From Sipunculus nudus (Eukaryota > Annelida > Sipuncula > Golfingiida > Sipunculidae), in assembly GCA_026874595.1 (NCBI GenBank), contig CM049316.1, forward strand, positions 36,029,339 through 36,093,338: a DNA stretch of 64,000 nucleotides, in the 5' to 3' direction. This document shows, piece by piece, positions 33,565 to 46,029 of this stretch. How positions within the stretch are numbered: the first letter of the stretch is position 1; each line of letters starts with the position of its first letter. Under the pieces are notes generated by a model. The model had not been told where the DNA came from. It was given only the letters and a program-made list of their open reading frames with translations, and searched no databases. The position numbers were made by a program, and so were the translations under genes.

Positions 33565-34475
33565 GTTAGTTAGGTCAATCATGTCTTCCACTGCCTTCAA
33601 AGTAAATTCCTTGGTTTTTCTTCCAGCGATTGATCTCGAGAATACCTGTCGTTTTCAATTTTGCATCTAGCAAACACTCCCTCGGCCATAAAACCACGTG
33701 ACATGACACAAAGCGCCATTATAATCCAGTCTGAGACTAAATTAATCTCTCTGGCAAAACTAGTCACGTACGTGACCAGAATAATAACACTATCACCAAC
33801 AGTAATTCCTCCACCTTATCAGTGCCCTACTTTTTGGAAGAAATGCGGTTTTTGCGGTTACCTTTCGGCATTTGGTTCAAAGAAACTATACACTTGTACC
33901 CCTATCTCATCACGCCTGCTATTCCTAATAAGAGCCGCCAGTAACAGAGAAAACAGGCAACTGTTGAAATATCTGATGGACCAGTATTTTGCGCAGGTAT
34001 GGCCCGATGTTGGCTGCGAGAAGAGAGAAGCGGGGAGATAAAGGAGAGAACGAGAGTTCGACTTATTGTGTCTTTCGGGAGTACCTCGGTGGTATGACCC
34101 AACAATTTGGACGATTACACACCCAACACCCAGGACCCGCAGGTGCAACACGCACCGGGCCTGGTTAACACGAGGATTCAAGTTAAAAGAAAGCCTGTAC
34201 CGTGTCCCATAGTCGGTATCCGGAATGAAATTCTGCAGATGTACATGTACAGATATACAAGCCAGGATAAAGCATTGAAGCGGGTTCCTTCTACAAACAA
34301 TATTAAAAAAAAACTACACATGTTCACGTCTATTAAATATATATATATATATATATATAAGGTAATGTATTAAATGAAGCTGCTACCACGATCTGAGAAA
34401 GCATATTGCTCAAATAATGGCGTCATGCGGGTAATGGTAGTTTTGCTATTAACTTCAGTTAAGTATGTATACAGG
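33565..34475. other. Unassigned; short AT run at 34335-34359
   Basis: Overlapping open frames of 67-126 codons on both strands at 33.66-34.18 kb contradict each other and match no family I know. Not called. Confidence 0.4.
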
Positions 34476-34477
34476 CA

Positions 34478-34805
34478 AAATAAGGCATGCTTCTCAGGCA
34501 CAACGGGCGTCACTTTTGACCCGATGCATCAAACATGTTTATTTTGATTTAAGTAAATATTTATCGATCTTTAGCTTCGGTCGCTGAGACATTTCGTTCA
34601 AGAAGATAAAATATCAAGATTTCAGATAAAATTTCCTTTTTTTATATTGTGCATTTTTCTTTCCAGTTGAGCACAACGATTGGTTCTGTTAATACCATGG
34701 TGTCCCCCGGTTGTATGAAAATTCGATCGAACCCTATAATAAAAGGGTAAAAAAAATTTGCCCGACCGCACTGATTTCCAAAGAGAGTGCACGAGATAAA
34801 TTGTT
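34478..34805. mobile_element. MITE family M2, copy 2, diverged
   Basis: GGCATGCTTCTCAGGCAC...GGGCG at the left corresponds to the M2 end GGTATGGTTCTCGGGCACCGCCCG. TTCGTTCAAGAAGATAAAAT and GCCCGACCGCACTGATTTC also align to the copy at 7.5 kb. The right terminal repeat is decayed. Confidence 0.55.
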
Positions 34806-34814
34806 CTTGGCATC

Positions 34815-36235
34815 ATGAATGCTGCCACTATTATCTATGTCTTTGGTCTTGATGGCAGTTGTGGTTAAACTGGATCAATATCAGAATGATTTGCCCTCAG
34901 TAAGCATGTATCTTCACAAAAGCAAAACAATCAAACTTCATCCGTCCATTTATTCGGATCCACACAAAAGTAGTACACATAGCAATATCCAATAGTTATC
35001 TCATAATATATTCGGGATAATCGGTATATCATGTAGATATAATGGATAGGAAACATGGGCATTTGCGCAACATCTAAAAGTAAGATATGCAAAAGACCTC
35101 AGGTTAGGGGATCCACTAATAGGCTAGATAAAACATTGACAACAGATTTCGATAAATAAAATCTTTCAGGATATTCCATGAATCAGCAAAAACATCCCCT
35201 GGATCCGCGCCTGTGGTTCCTGCTTAATCCTTTCAACAGACAAACCAACCAACACATAGAGATGGATGACTACATTACCTCCATCGTGGAGGAAATATGA
35301 AAAAACCTAATTACTATTTTAACTAAGGAGACCCAGTTGTGGGTTGAATCCGATTATTATTCAATGAACGGTTCATTTTTAATGATGTTTGCTTTGATGG
35401 ACGGCAGTCCATTAATTAAACCAAGTTCCTTTTATTTAAGCCGAAGTAGTTAAATAGAGAATTAAAAGAAATCTGATTGAAAGCTTGATCCCAGTTTAAC
35501 AGGAAGCTTTATCATTGGATAATTAACTATAAATCCCACTGCTTCCAAATGAAAAATAAATAAATGAACTATATTTTAATATGGGTGGAAACAATAAACA
35601 TGTATATACTCATTTTGCAGGGGAGTGGATATTATTGCAAAAGTCCGCAACCAAAAGACACCATTGGACGAAAAGAAGGACCTGGGTTATTAAAAATGTA
35701 TTATCCCTATATAGGCGTTCAATAAAACTTAGCACGCCCCATAAAGCCTTCCACTTAGCAGGTCTGGATGCGTCTACCTGTTTGTGTTGGTCGCCATTCA
35801 ATTCTAGGAAACCCCCGCTGGTCATGTGGGAGCAATAAATTGGAATCTTGTTGATCAGTTCTCATTTACGGATAGAGGAATCCCAGGAATTGCTTGTTTC
35901 CTTTGTGCTACCCTTGGATTTCTTTCATTTGAGTGTGGGAACCAGATGAAATAGAATAGAATATATACTCTTTTTAAAGGTTATGTAGTATATGTACGTG
36001 GTTTGTAGACGACACGGCCCAACAAAAGAAGGTGAGACTAATATGACAATAATCACATACGTTATGATTTAACATTTTGGATTTTTTAAAAATTTCTCTG
36101 TATCTGGCTAGGAATACACTCCTTTTTCTTGAATATTTTTGGTTGGAAGCAACCGCCACCATTTTTTAAAATGTAACTTAATTTAGTATATGTACATCTG
36201 AAGAATTTCCTTCCGGTTTCTGACTACGTGACAGG
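34815..36235. other. Unassigned; M1 right-end fragment at 35196-35213
   Basis: CCCCTGGATCCGCGCCTG matches the right terminus of M1-type elements. Two antiparallel open frames at 35.58-35.84 kb are GC-richer but have no recognisable product. Confidence 0.4.
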
Positions 36236-36259
36236 GCCGTTTCACACGCTTCCTCTTAT

Positions 36260-36550
36260 TTTCTATCCTGGTGTTAACAAGGCCCGGTGACTACTGCACC
36301 TGGGGGCCCTGGCTTGGTAATCGTCCCCATTGATGAGTCATACCACCGAGTAGCCTTCGAAAGGCGCACTCGTTTGTGAGTTAACTTTTTTTGCAGGAAA
36401 GTGGGCACGGCCTCCCAATTAAGCCCGCAGAGCACTCACCCTGGGTAGGGCCGACCGTGAAAATTCTCACCGCCTCGGCTGAGATTCGAACTCATGATCT
36501 CCCGTCTTTGAGTCCTGTGCTACAGAGGCCGTTCGTTAGAAATACACTCC
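36260..36550 (-). mobile_element. tRNA-derived SINE, minus strand
   Basis: Read on the minus strand, GAGTTCGAATCTC (36481-36493) is a B-box, preceded by TAGCACAGGACTC as a weak A-box. The body CCGAGGCGGTGAGAATTTTC and CGGTCGGCCCTACCC follows. The body reappears in the R5 repeats at 6.7 and 63.4 kb. No functional tRNA fold. Confidence 0.55.
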
Positions 36551-36559
36551 TTACGCAGT

Positions 36560-37185
36560 TGGGTTTGCCGGGTTTCGCCACCAGGCGCTGGCAGAAGGTT
36601 AAACATCTCAAATCAGATCGAGTATCGCGGTTATAAAACTTGGAGAACGAGAAATTGAACGGCTGCCTTGCGCAACACGAGTTAAGACCAACGTGTAACA
36701 TTCTACATACAAAATGTATATAATTTTGCATGCGACATAGGAAAAACCAAAGGAAAAACGGTTTTAATGGATGAAGTGGCCGGCTTGCAAACGAAAGCGT
36801 GTCCTCCACTCACGCTGGGAGCAACCAACAAAGAGCCACACCCGATGCTGGATGTCTCAGTCCCGACTGTCCAATCTCACACATGTCTAACATTTAAGTC
36901 AACATTGGTTGCTAAATGTTTCCATGACAACCCCTTGCAGAGGTATGGTATGTGGACCCCGGATGTCCGGGTGAATTCTAGTACTGTGAGCTATGCCTCT
37001 TTCTGTAGATGCCAGTAGGAAATCCACTTAGTTCAAGTATGATGCATAACTATTTTGTTTACTTTTCTCTTTTCAATATATAGATATTTTGAATTTTTAC
37101 TATTTTTTTTATAATTTTGTTCAGGGAAGGGATAAAAGAAATCTGCAGATCTATCACCTAATGTGCCGAGAAATCGCAGTGAAAT
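36560..37185. other. No supported feature
   Basis: 36767-37018 is an ATG-started 83-codon plus-strand frame of moderate GC content. It shows no domain, repeat or splice support, so it stays unassigned. Confidence 0.4.
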
Positions 37186-37189
37186 AGCG

Positions 37190-37191
<2 letters not shown>

Positions 37192-37252
<61 letters not shown>
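37192..37252. repeat. (AT)n microsatellite
   Basis: Pure AT repeat of about 30 units. Confidence 0.95.
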
Positions 37253-37254
<2 letters not shown>

Positions 37255-37720
37255 AAAGCCTGCAAAATAAACTAACAGTACATGTATGGAAATCACTGAC
37301 TCAATGCTAACAAAAATACGGACCTCTATGGGATAAGTTTAAAGGCAAGACATATGGCCTGACATTAATACATCAAAATAACAATGGAGGTACTAAACGG
37401 TCATATACAGTAAAATATCGTATATTTCTTTCATATCTAAAATACAGGAAAATAAATTGGTTCAGCGCTAATAAATACATACACATAGACATCGGTGGGA
37501 CAAGTTTAAGGCAAAACGTTACAACAAACGAGTACATTACATTGACGCTATTATGTACTAAAATATGCTTGAAAATATTTGTAAATCATAAAATTTCTTC
37601 CATGTCTTAGGCTTGATGTGAAGTCTGAGCTCTACAGAGAAATAAGGTACCTCAAAATGGTTGAATTATTACACAGAATACGAAACTGAAAAAAAAAACA
37701 ATTGGCAAAAATTATGAACA
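37255..37720. other. No recognisable feature
   Basis: AT-rich spacer. Confidence 0.5.
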
Positions 37721-37725
37721 GTGAT

Positions 37726-37895
37726 ATAGTTGAGTCCACAACATCCGAGTCCTGGTGCAAGTTTGAGTCCAGGTAACTCGATTCCGAGTCCAAGTCCGTG
37801 TCCTTGAGATTCCAGTCCAAGTCCACCTTCTTTGAGTCCGAGTCACTTGAAAGCCGAGAACAACCCGAGTCCCAGTCCAATACCCGTCACCTTTT
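37726..37895. repeat. GAGTCC-rich degenerate minisatellite, copy 2
   Basis: Repeats of (C)GAGTCC, AAGTCC and CAGTCC throughout, as at 9.24 kb. The Asp/Ser-rich or Arg/Thr-Trp frames on the minus strand come from this hexamer. Confidence 0.75.
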
Positions 37896-38057
37896 TTAAA
37901 GAAATTTTGCATGGATATTTTAGCTTATCGTGAGCGTTTTAAGGTAGTATATATGTGCTAAAGTTTGGTAAATATAGTCTAATTTTGTATGTCTAATATT
38001 CTGCTGGTAGTTCGCTCATGGATATGTGTTTACAGTATGTGACCGAGCTTTTTTCTA

Positions 38058-38200
38058 CTGGACGCGAGTTGGACTTGGTCTGATTTTTCGAGTCCTAACC
38101 TCCGAGTACCAGTCCGAGTCTAGAACTTTTGAGTCCAAGTCCGAGTCCGAGTCCCATGAGAAGTGGACTCGATACCACGTCCAGAATCGAGTTCTACATC
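38058..38200. repeat. GAGTCC-rich degenerate minisatellite, copy 3
   Basis: CCGAGTACCAGTCCGAGTC and AAGTCCGAGTCCGAGTCCC, only 160 bp after copy 2. The two may be arms of one element with a non-repetitive middle. Confidence 0.7.
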
Positions 38201-38286
38201 ACTGCCTTGAATACCCACATAGGTAGAAACAATGGATTTCTCTGATTTTTTAAAACAGAACAGAAGATTGACCACCCGGAATATAA

Positions 38287-38483
38287 TAAAGTGAAACCTC
38301 GGGTAGAGGACCACCAGTTGGGCTGGCCAAAAGTGGTCTTAATTCACATGTGGTCTTTTAGAAGGTCAGTTATAACCAAAGTGAATTCGTTCGGTTTTCT
38401 GAAGGGTGGTCTTGATAGACAGGTGGTCGTAATAGGCAGGTGGTCTTAATAGAAAGTTGGTCTTTCAGACAGGTTCTACTGTA
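38287..38483. mobile_element. GGTGGTC-iterated MITE with TA-flanked ends
   Basis: The left end, TAAAGTGAAACCTCGGG, and the right end, GACAGGTTCTACTGTA, are imperfect inverted repeats next to TA. Inside, GTGGTCTTAATAGACAG-like motifs recur at least six times (38328 to 38465). TA flanks and the ACAGTAGAACCT-like end are seen in Tc1/mariner-type non-autonomous elements; that link is from general knowledge. Confidence 0.6.
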
Positions 38484-38489
38484 CGCCTC

Positions 38490-39400
38490 TTAACATGAAT
38501 TTCATATTATGAATTTAAAATAACGACAAATCAGTACATTGCTCTATGATATTTTCAATAGTCAGAGACCACAAAATTCCTCCGCCATGATCCTTATCAA
38601 TCTTCAGCGCTTGCTACACATATTAATCAGCGTAATGGTTCACGAACACCATGGTTAAATACATGGTTAGCACTGTTCACTCGTCAAAAGGCGGCGCCTG
38701 ATACTTAAGAATCGTTCTGGTCATTAATGGGGCATGGAATAAATCTCAAAACGTTTAAACATTCTTTAAGATAAATATATTACGGTGTATCAGATAATCA
38801 CCGTTATTTAACTGATTGTTCCTAAGATATTACCTTATTCAAGCAAATTACATAAAAATTAAACAAATATTATTTGATTGAAGTTTCTTGAAGTTTTCGG
38901 CGACGATGACAACCATAATGATTCTTGGCGGGAAAATACCTCAAGTAAAGTTAAGTGGAAACATTTTGGAACAGAGTAAAGATAATATTGTTCACGTAGC
39001 TGCCTTATGGATCATACACTGTAAGATTAAACAGTCTGAAATAAATCCAAATTTTTTTTTCATTAAAAATCTTGTGTGATTCTCGCGTTAAATCTAACGT
39101 CTGTCCTTTTTCGAATGTCGTTTCAAAGCAATCATAAAAACGGTAAAAGACGGAAAAAATATAAAGTTCAGTTTAATATAATCAAACTGAAATGATGCAA
39201 ATTAATTATTTATTGAGCAAGTTAAAATGTGCTTGTGTAATTTTCTCTTTTTGTTTTACAGTTTCAGTCAAAACCAGATTGATAACCAAAAATAGTACTT
39301 TCTTCATTAAGAATTAATAACGTGTCTGCTTTTCAACATCCGTACTTATTTTACTTTATAATTTGTCATTAAATTTTAGATTTCACAGGAAGTCCCTATC
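38490..39400. other. No recognisable feature
   Basis: AT-rich spacer with no supported element. Confidence 0.5.
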
Positions 39401-39432
39401 AGTTGTTAAAAGGCAATCCTTGCGGCACTTAC

Positions 39433-39740
39433 CTGTTTCTCCATCCGATAGGGGCATGTTTGTCCGAGTGTCACATTTCTAATTGACCAACTGCTTGGAT
39501 CGGAAGTTGGTTGGAGAGTGACAGAGAGACAACGTGCGACCCGCACGGATTATTGGAGTAATAACAACACCCCGGGTGACGTGAAAAATCGATTCTGATC
39601 GCTTGACCTGGCGCGTTCACTACGGATCGGCCATATGCTGATCTGAAAGTTCTCCATCACTCGCTCTGTGGGTTCCATGATAAATCCTATTGGCGGCTCA
39701 CTGGACCGACTGATTACATTTTCCCCACCCACTTTCATAG
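39433..39740 (-). other. Weak candidate 5' exon on the minus strand
   Basis: On the minus strand GGAGAAACAG|GTAAGTG is a strong splice donor at 39433. Upstream sequence to about 39740 is GC-richer than its surroundings and includes an ATG-started frame of 62 codons that stops before the donor. It could be a 5' UTR exon or promoter. It is 14 kb upstream of the GPCR acceptor. ATG frames reaching the donor leave phase 0 or 1, while the GPCR exon needs phase 2, so a direct join is not supported. Confidence 0.2.
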
Positions 39741-39842
39741 TTGAAGCAATCAGGTCACATTGATACGCTGGTTTTTGAGTAGTTCTTTTGGGATTTAAAT
39801 TATAATTCTTTTTTTTCGAACACTAATTTTCCTGTACATCTG

Positions 39843-39863
39843 TCGCACACACACACACACACC
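39843..39863. repeat. (AC)n microsatellite
   Basis: Short CA repeat. Confidence 0.9.
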
Positions 39864-39969
39864 TACGCACTCAAATATACTTGCTTATCTGATTTACATT
39901 CAGGTATGTATGCAAACATGTAAACGCAATGTCAGACAGGGGGACAAAGCGATCTTTGAAGATACAAAT

Positions 39970-40261
39970 ATTATGCTTATATATATACAGCCATACCTAG
40001 ATACATAAAGACATACCTACATACATACATACATACATACATACATAAAAAGACAAACCTACCTACCTACCTACATACATAGATACATACATACATACAT
40101 ACATATATACATACATTCATTCACACATACATACATACATACATACATACATACATAAAAAGACAAACCTACCTACCTACCTACATACATAGATACATAC
40201 ATACATACATACATATATACATACATTCATTCACACATACATACATACATACATACATACA

Positions 40262-40295
<34 letters not shown>

Positions 40296-40332
40296 CATAA
40301 AGACATACCTACCTACCTACCTACATACATAG

Positions 40333-40363
<31 letters not shown>

Positions 40364-40470
40364 CATACATTCATTCACACATACATACATACATACATAC
40401 ATAAAGACACACACACATACATACATACGTACATACATAAAGACATATATACATAAATACAATACATAAG
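39970..40470. repeat. (ACAT)n array with ~110-140-bp higher-order repeats
   Basis: ACAT tetramers dominate. Within them, an ordered block recurs at about 40046, 40156 and 40298: AAGACA(A/T)ACC, (TACC)n, TACATACATAGATAC, ATATATACATACATTCATTC, ACAC. The array thus has a second-level unit built from the tetramer. Confidence 0.9.
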
Positions 40471-40639
40471 ATCATCTGAACACATTTACCTACATATATG
40501 CACATACGTGCATGTACATGTACTTACATTTACACGTTCGCAGACATGTAAACATATACTTATATGTCTACATATGGACAGACAGAAAGACAGACATACA
40601 GACATGCATACATACGGGGAGACAGACAAGCAAACATAC

Positions 40640-41690
40640 AGACATACACATTGCAAAATCTAAGATGGCGGTCAATATGGCGGCCTAGAGCATCCTCTTT
40701 TGTTCTTTGCATACAATAATACTGTTTTATAAGTCAAATGAGGTACCGGGAGGCCTCTGGCTAATCTTTTACATTTTAGGGCGCGTTTAAAAACAGAAAT
40801 GGCCGCCAATTTGGCTACCACAACAGCGAAAAGACGGGATTTCTCTCATCACATTTTACCTATTTTTATAGATTCAGCTTTACTGGATCAATGTGAGTTT
40901 TAATGTGAATGGTGATCATTCATATCTGGATCATATACTGTCAAAATTAGATGTTCAAGTGTCAAAATAAATATCGTAGCTGATCTATGGATGAACTCAG
41001 CTACATTGTATAAACGAAGTGGATTTCGTCAATTAGTCGGAGAACTATAACAGATCCGCCTTGGTTTTCCCTTATGAGTTTACTAGACGAAGTCTTTTGG
41101 GTTCCCTATAGCACCCTTTATTCACGTTTTGGAAATTAACAGTTGAAAAAAGTGACCCCATCCCATAAAATCCAATATGACGGCGCAGAATGTTTTTTTT
41201 TCCTGTAGAGCCATACGTTACAAGTAATTGTTTATAATGATGTTTCAGCGCAACAGTTGCGGATATCCGGGGACTGTTGTGCTCCACTCTCATGCTATAT
41301 ATATATGAAAGCGCGAAAACTTCTTTTTTGTTTTAACTCTATCTTCGTTTTTTGTTATATATAAATGAAATGAAAAAAATCTAACTATAAACAAGAATGG
41401 TATAATGAAGAATAAGAGAAAATAAAGCATTTTTTGTTAGGTCCAATTAATATGCAGACAATTTTATTTGCATAAAGATTAAATATACGCATGACACTAA
41501 TGTCCTGTATGCAAATTGACATTTAAACACACCATATGAAGTAAACAAGGGCCCAAGGAACCAAAGCTCGAGCGGAAACATTTCCTGTTTGATGACACAA
41601 TAATGGCATCAATTATTTTATTTCAAGGGCCGTGGACATTTCTGACAGAGACGGTTCGGACAAGGACACTCTGGACTAGAGGGATTAAGT
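40640..41690. other. No recognisable feature
   Basis: Contains AAGATGGCGGTCAATATGGCGGCC at 40661, with two ATGGCGGs. It resembles a YY1-type motif but has no gene context. The rest is AT-rich. Confidence 0.4.
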
Positions 41691-42800
41691 TAGGGTGATT
41701 AAATTTGAGGTGATTAATTAGCCCCCGCCGTTAGGTGGGAGGACTACTAAAATGGTCCTTGTCTGTCCGTCCGACCGTCCGGCCCCATTCTTTTTCCAAA
41801 TTTAACTAAAACCTGATTTCTTCACAAAATTTTACAGTCACACTTCGCACATGACTGATATATGTTTATAACCAGCAGTTGGCGCAATCTCTGGTTAACG
41901 AGTTTCTGCAATCCAAAATGGTCCTTTTCATTTTCCTTCAGATAACTCAGTAAATAAGAACACTTTATAGCCGTCAAATCACATACAAGGATCCCTTGGA
42001 GGTAGACAAGAAATTCCATGAATACTATATCGAATATAATTCTTTTCACACTGATGTCTCTATAGGACTAAGATTGTCATGATTGATAAGTATACATATT
42101 TGGTGCAAAATCTTCAACCCTTTACCTTATAAACGACCACACCGATCATTGCAAAATTTTCTACACATATTAAGCATATAACTGGCATGTGATCAAAATA
42201 TGGAGGTGGCGCCATCTTTTATTATCGACTTTCTTCAGTCCAAAATGTATTTTTCCTATTTTCCTTCCTATAAGTCTGTTTATATATAAGGACATTTTGT
42301 CTTTAACATCGCTTGTAAGGATTTCTTTGAGTAGGAGGAATTCAATGAACACTGCATTGAATAAATTTTTTTTAACTGATTTCTTTGGACCATAATTTTG
42401 CTGTTTACAAAATTTTTTGATTTCACAAATATGATGCAAATTATTAACCTTTTATTTCATGAACTATTTGTACAATCATTACCAAACTGTTTGACATGTT
42501 TAATCTTTTATTGCCATGCGATTTTTGCAAGAAGGCGCTACCTCTGGCAGCTTAATCACTGTGAGGTGAAATGGTATTTTCAGCTTGTTCCACAACTATT
42601 CATAAAATGTTTAAATTTTACCTTTTCTATCATAGTCAGCTATATCTTAGACCAAGGGAAACTAAGTTTGTGTGACTTAAACGATTTATTGTTAAAAGAA
42701 GGCCCTTTCAAGAAAACCCAAGTATTACCAATCACAAAATTGTACTGTTTCAGGTGTTTGCATTCCAGTTTTCCCAGCAACAGCAGTTAGCATAAAATGT
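41690..42800. repeat. ~330-bp tandem repeat, nearly three diverged units, GGCGC anchored
   Basis: Anchors TTGGCGCAATC (41876), GTGGCGCCATC (42206) and AAGGCGCTACC (42533) are spaced 330 and 327 bp. Between anchors the same order recurs: (C)AGTCCAAAATGGT, TTTTCCTTC, AAG-ACA(C)TTT, AAGGAT-(C/T)-TTGG, AATTC-ATGAA, then a 'CAAAATT' block. The start (41730-41790) carries GGTCCTTGTCTGTCCGTCCG. No long open frame. Confidence 0.65.
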
Positions 42801-42809
42801 TGCAGGCAT

Positions 42810-45800
42810 ATTTCATGGCCATAACTATGAAGGCCATCTATTTTTGAAAACTTGTCCCTCGGAGTCTCTTATTCAAATCTGCCCTGTTAACAAATTACAT
42901 CTCAGGGTCATCAGGATAACTAAATAGCTAATCATGCATTTCCTTTTCTAGTTTGTATTATGCAAATATTTTGAATTTAACAGTGGTTCTTGCCAAAGTT
43001 GGGGATATTTGGGTATCACATCCTTGTTAAACACGTGGCCTCTAGGCCCTTGTCACGTGGATGAATATTTTAAAAAAGTAAGTGACTTCAAAAAGTTATC
43101 ATAAAATTGGAATTACTGATGAGAAAAAAAAATCTGAAATTGAAATCGTTATAGTTTGTCAAAATGAAATTTAAACAACCTTTGGATTTTTCTTTTGCAG
43201 GGATGCTTCGGTAAATAATTTTCAATACGTGTCTCTAATTATCATGTTTGGACACCACACCTATTCCAAGCATGATCATTTTATATAGGGCATGCGATAG
43301 TAACTAGGGTATTGATTCCTTAAATTACTTCTTGACATGCCTAGAAAATTACAATCACGTATAAACGGTGGTGGGGTGGGTAGGGGTGGAGATTTTCTGA
43401 ATTTTATTTTAATACCTTTTATTCTTTGTTACTATGACCCATAGTTTAATTGCATGTATAATAAGTTTATAATGCATCATAATATAATTAAGGTATAATT
43501 CCCTGAGCAAGTATCTTATTTCAGGGAACGTAATTTATGTGTGTTTGACATACCCACGGGAAATTATCTAAATTAAATGAGGGAAAAAAATGCCCAGTTT
43601 ACTCCGGCTGCCGCAACACGTATATTCCAGTATATCCCTTGCGTGGTTGCAGGCGGATATTAACTGGGGTACTCACGAACAATTTAATAGTTCTATGAAT
43701 CTAGGAACCTCCGTGAATTTTGCAGTAAATTACACTTAAACACGAAAATGCACTGGTCTCCGCAGAGAAGCAGATGTATCAACGGGTATACTAACCGATC
43801 CTGTGTTGTTTAGTACTTCCTGACAGGTGGCGCTGCGATAGCCCCTTCGCGAACAAATGTTACGTTTCTCAGGATTTATGGGGAATTTTTGGAAAGTCGA
43901 GTGGTATCATTGTCAATTATAACAAAGTTTAAAGAGCAGAGAAGAGTGAGATTAGTAGTCACTGGAAAATACAATATAACTAGGCAAAGTGTAACCAGTG
44001 CGCCCTTATGTGTTGGTTCGTAATACTCACTTTGCAAGGTACAGTTTAAACTAATAATATTGGGCATGGGGTCCCACAGTGTCTATCCTACTATTCCAAA
44101 TGCAACATATTCGCCAACTGTACATACCAAACAGTGTAAAAACAAAATACACAAAAAACACATGTCTACGCACAGATGTACACGCATATTGGCGTTATGT
44201 GTAAAATTGATTCTTACAGGTGATATAGGGAAATGCTGTTCTAACAGAGCTTTCAAAACCAGATGAGCGTCTGTGACGCAGGAAATCTCTTTCGGACTTT
44301 CGATTCTGGGAGTCCTAGTGTCCAATCGGACGAGCGAATTTCCGGCTGTTCGACCGAGAGGAAGAAAGCAGGCTCTGGTAGCAGTCACGGACCCGACTTC
44401 CTTTGACCAGTTAATTTTGTCAACACGGTGCTGACAATTGTCCCCTACGTTTGTTTCATATAATGACACGATAAGTAATCATTATAACGATTCGATAATG
44501 ATGAAAAATAATATCATAAAATATATTCAGTTTTAAATAACGATTAAAAATTTGACACAGATTCCCTGTACTTTGGACGCTCCAAAATGTCATGTGACCT
44601 TAATGTCTTCTGACCTGAGTGTCCTGGAGTGTCCAGATTTTCTCCCCTATGAAAGCCCTGCCGATATAGTAAACACCATAGCGAGGGCTTATTCATTCAA
44701 ACGGTGCGTACTCACAAGCGCACCGCCTTTGATATAATAGCCAATACATTCGAAAGTTTTTTTTTCATAGTCCATTGGACAGTATTTAATAAACTAATAC
44801 ATGTGAAGTGTAATATAAAAAAAAAACGAAAAAATCACATTTGCTATAACCTGGTCTCAATGCCTGAGACTCGACGACAACAAGAAAAGAAAAATGTTAT
44901 GTCTTGTTCGGCTGAACTCTATCTGGGCTAATAACATGATATTTGGAATAATTGGATATGCGGAAAAAACATATCCTTAAACCAGTCTTCGTAGACGTAG
45001 TTCACCGGGATTAATTCGAAAGAAAGGCGATAAAAAATGAAAAAATGAAAGTACGGGTGGATATGACTTGGTTACCCTTGGATCATTTTGCTAAGCTTTC
45101 CCGAGAGTTTTTCAAATTACAAATAAAGTAAGCTTTTACCATCACCATCGCCCGGTTGTATTTAGCAGTATATTTTTCTCATCCTTCAAAGTACTTTGAA
45201 TTAATGTCATTTGTTTTCTTCTTTGCATTTTTTAAAGCTTTTGTTTCTTGCTAAGCAGTGGATAAAAGATAAGATCTACATCCTTTTAGTTTCTCTCTCT
45301 TTGAGCATCTGCGGTTAATTAAATTAATAAAAAACGAGATACAAGTATTATCTTTTTATCATGGAATGTTACCTGGTTGGTTTGTCAGATAGGTTAATTT
45401 TAATCAAAATATATTCCATTCAAACATTATGAAGTGCTATGATGCATTCTGTGTAGTGATCAGTAGTTTTACCGAAGGCAATTTCTTTTTACATTTGGAG
45501 TTAAAATTAAACTTCATTTGCATGGATGTAACATGGACAGTGAAAAATAATAACTAACTCTTTAGGCACTCTTGATTGCTCGGTTGATAGCGTTGGTAAT
45601 CTGTATTCCATTATTAACTCTTAATTAGATCATGCAGCCCTAGGAATTCCAACTAGACCAGCCAATTATTATAAGTAGATGTTATATAAACGCCCGAACT
45701 AGTAGCCAGATACCTGGTTACGTATTAATGCAAGTAGAAGCCCCAGCATGTGAGATCTTGGAAGATAACCTGAAATAGAACCTATTCACATCGTCCTTTC

Positions 45801-45975
45801 TTTATCTGCTTAATGAAACTACAATATTGCAAAAAAAAAAGTAAAAATTAATAAAAATAAATTTATAATTTTAATATAATCAGTGTGGAATCAACAAAGA
45901 CATTCACACAGTGCATTCATAGCTCTGTTTTACCATACGCTAATTACAAACTTTCTTTCAACCATGCGCTAAGGT
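42810..45975. other. Unassigned ~3.1 kb
   Basis: Mixed DNA. A 128-codon minus-strand frame at 44083-44469 begins with GTG, has no in-frame ATG early on, and matches no family known to me. A GGTGGCGCTGCG block at 43826 recalls the GGCGC arrays but stands alone. Nothing else supported. Confidence 0.4.

Positions 45976-45981
<6 letters not shown>

Positions 45982-46024
<43 letters not shown>
45982..46024. repeat. (AT)n microsatellite
   Basis: Pure AT repeat. Confidence 0.95.
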
Positions 46025-46026
<2 letters not shown>

Positions 46027-46029
46027 TTT

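Noticed and set aside
33661-34181. Overlapping 107- and 126-codon frames on opposite strands
   Set aside because: Neither has an ATG-supported, family-like protein; mutual overlap suggests chance.
35581-35838. 85-codon plus-strand and 71-codon minus-strand frames
   Set aside because: Antiparallel, unrecognised, no supporting signals.
36767-37018. 83-codon ATG-started frame
   Set aside because: No recognised domain, no conserved context; kept only as unassigned sequence.
42398-42790. 130-codon plus-strand frame
   Set aside because: Lies wholly in the 330-bp tandem repeat and is not maintained between units.
44083-44469. 128-codon minus-strand frame
   Set aside because: GTG start, upstream stop close by, no recognisable product.
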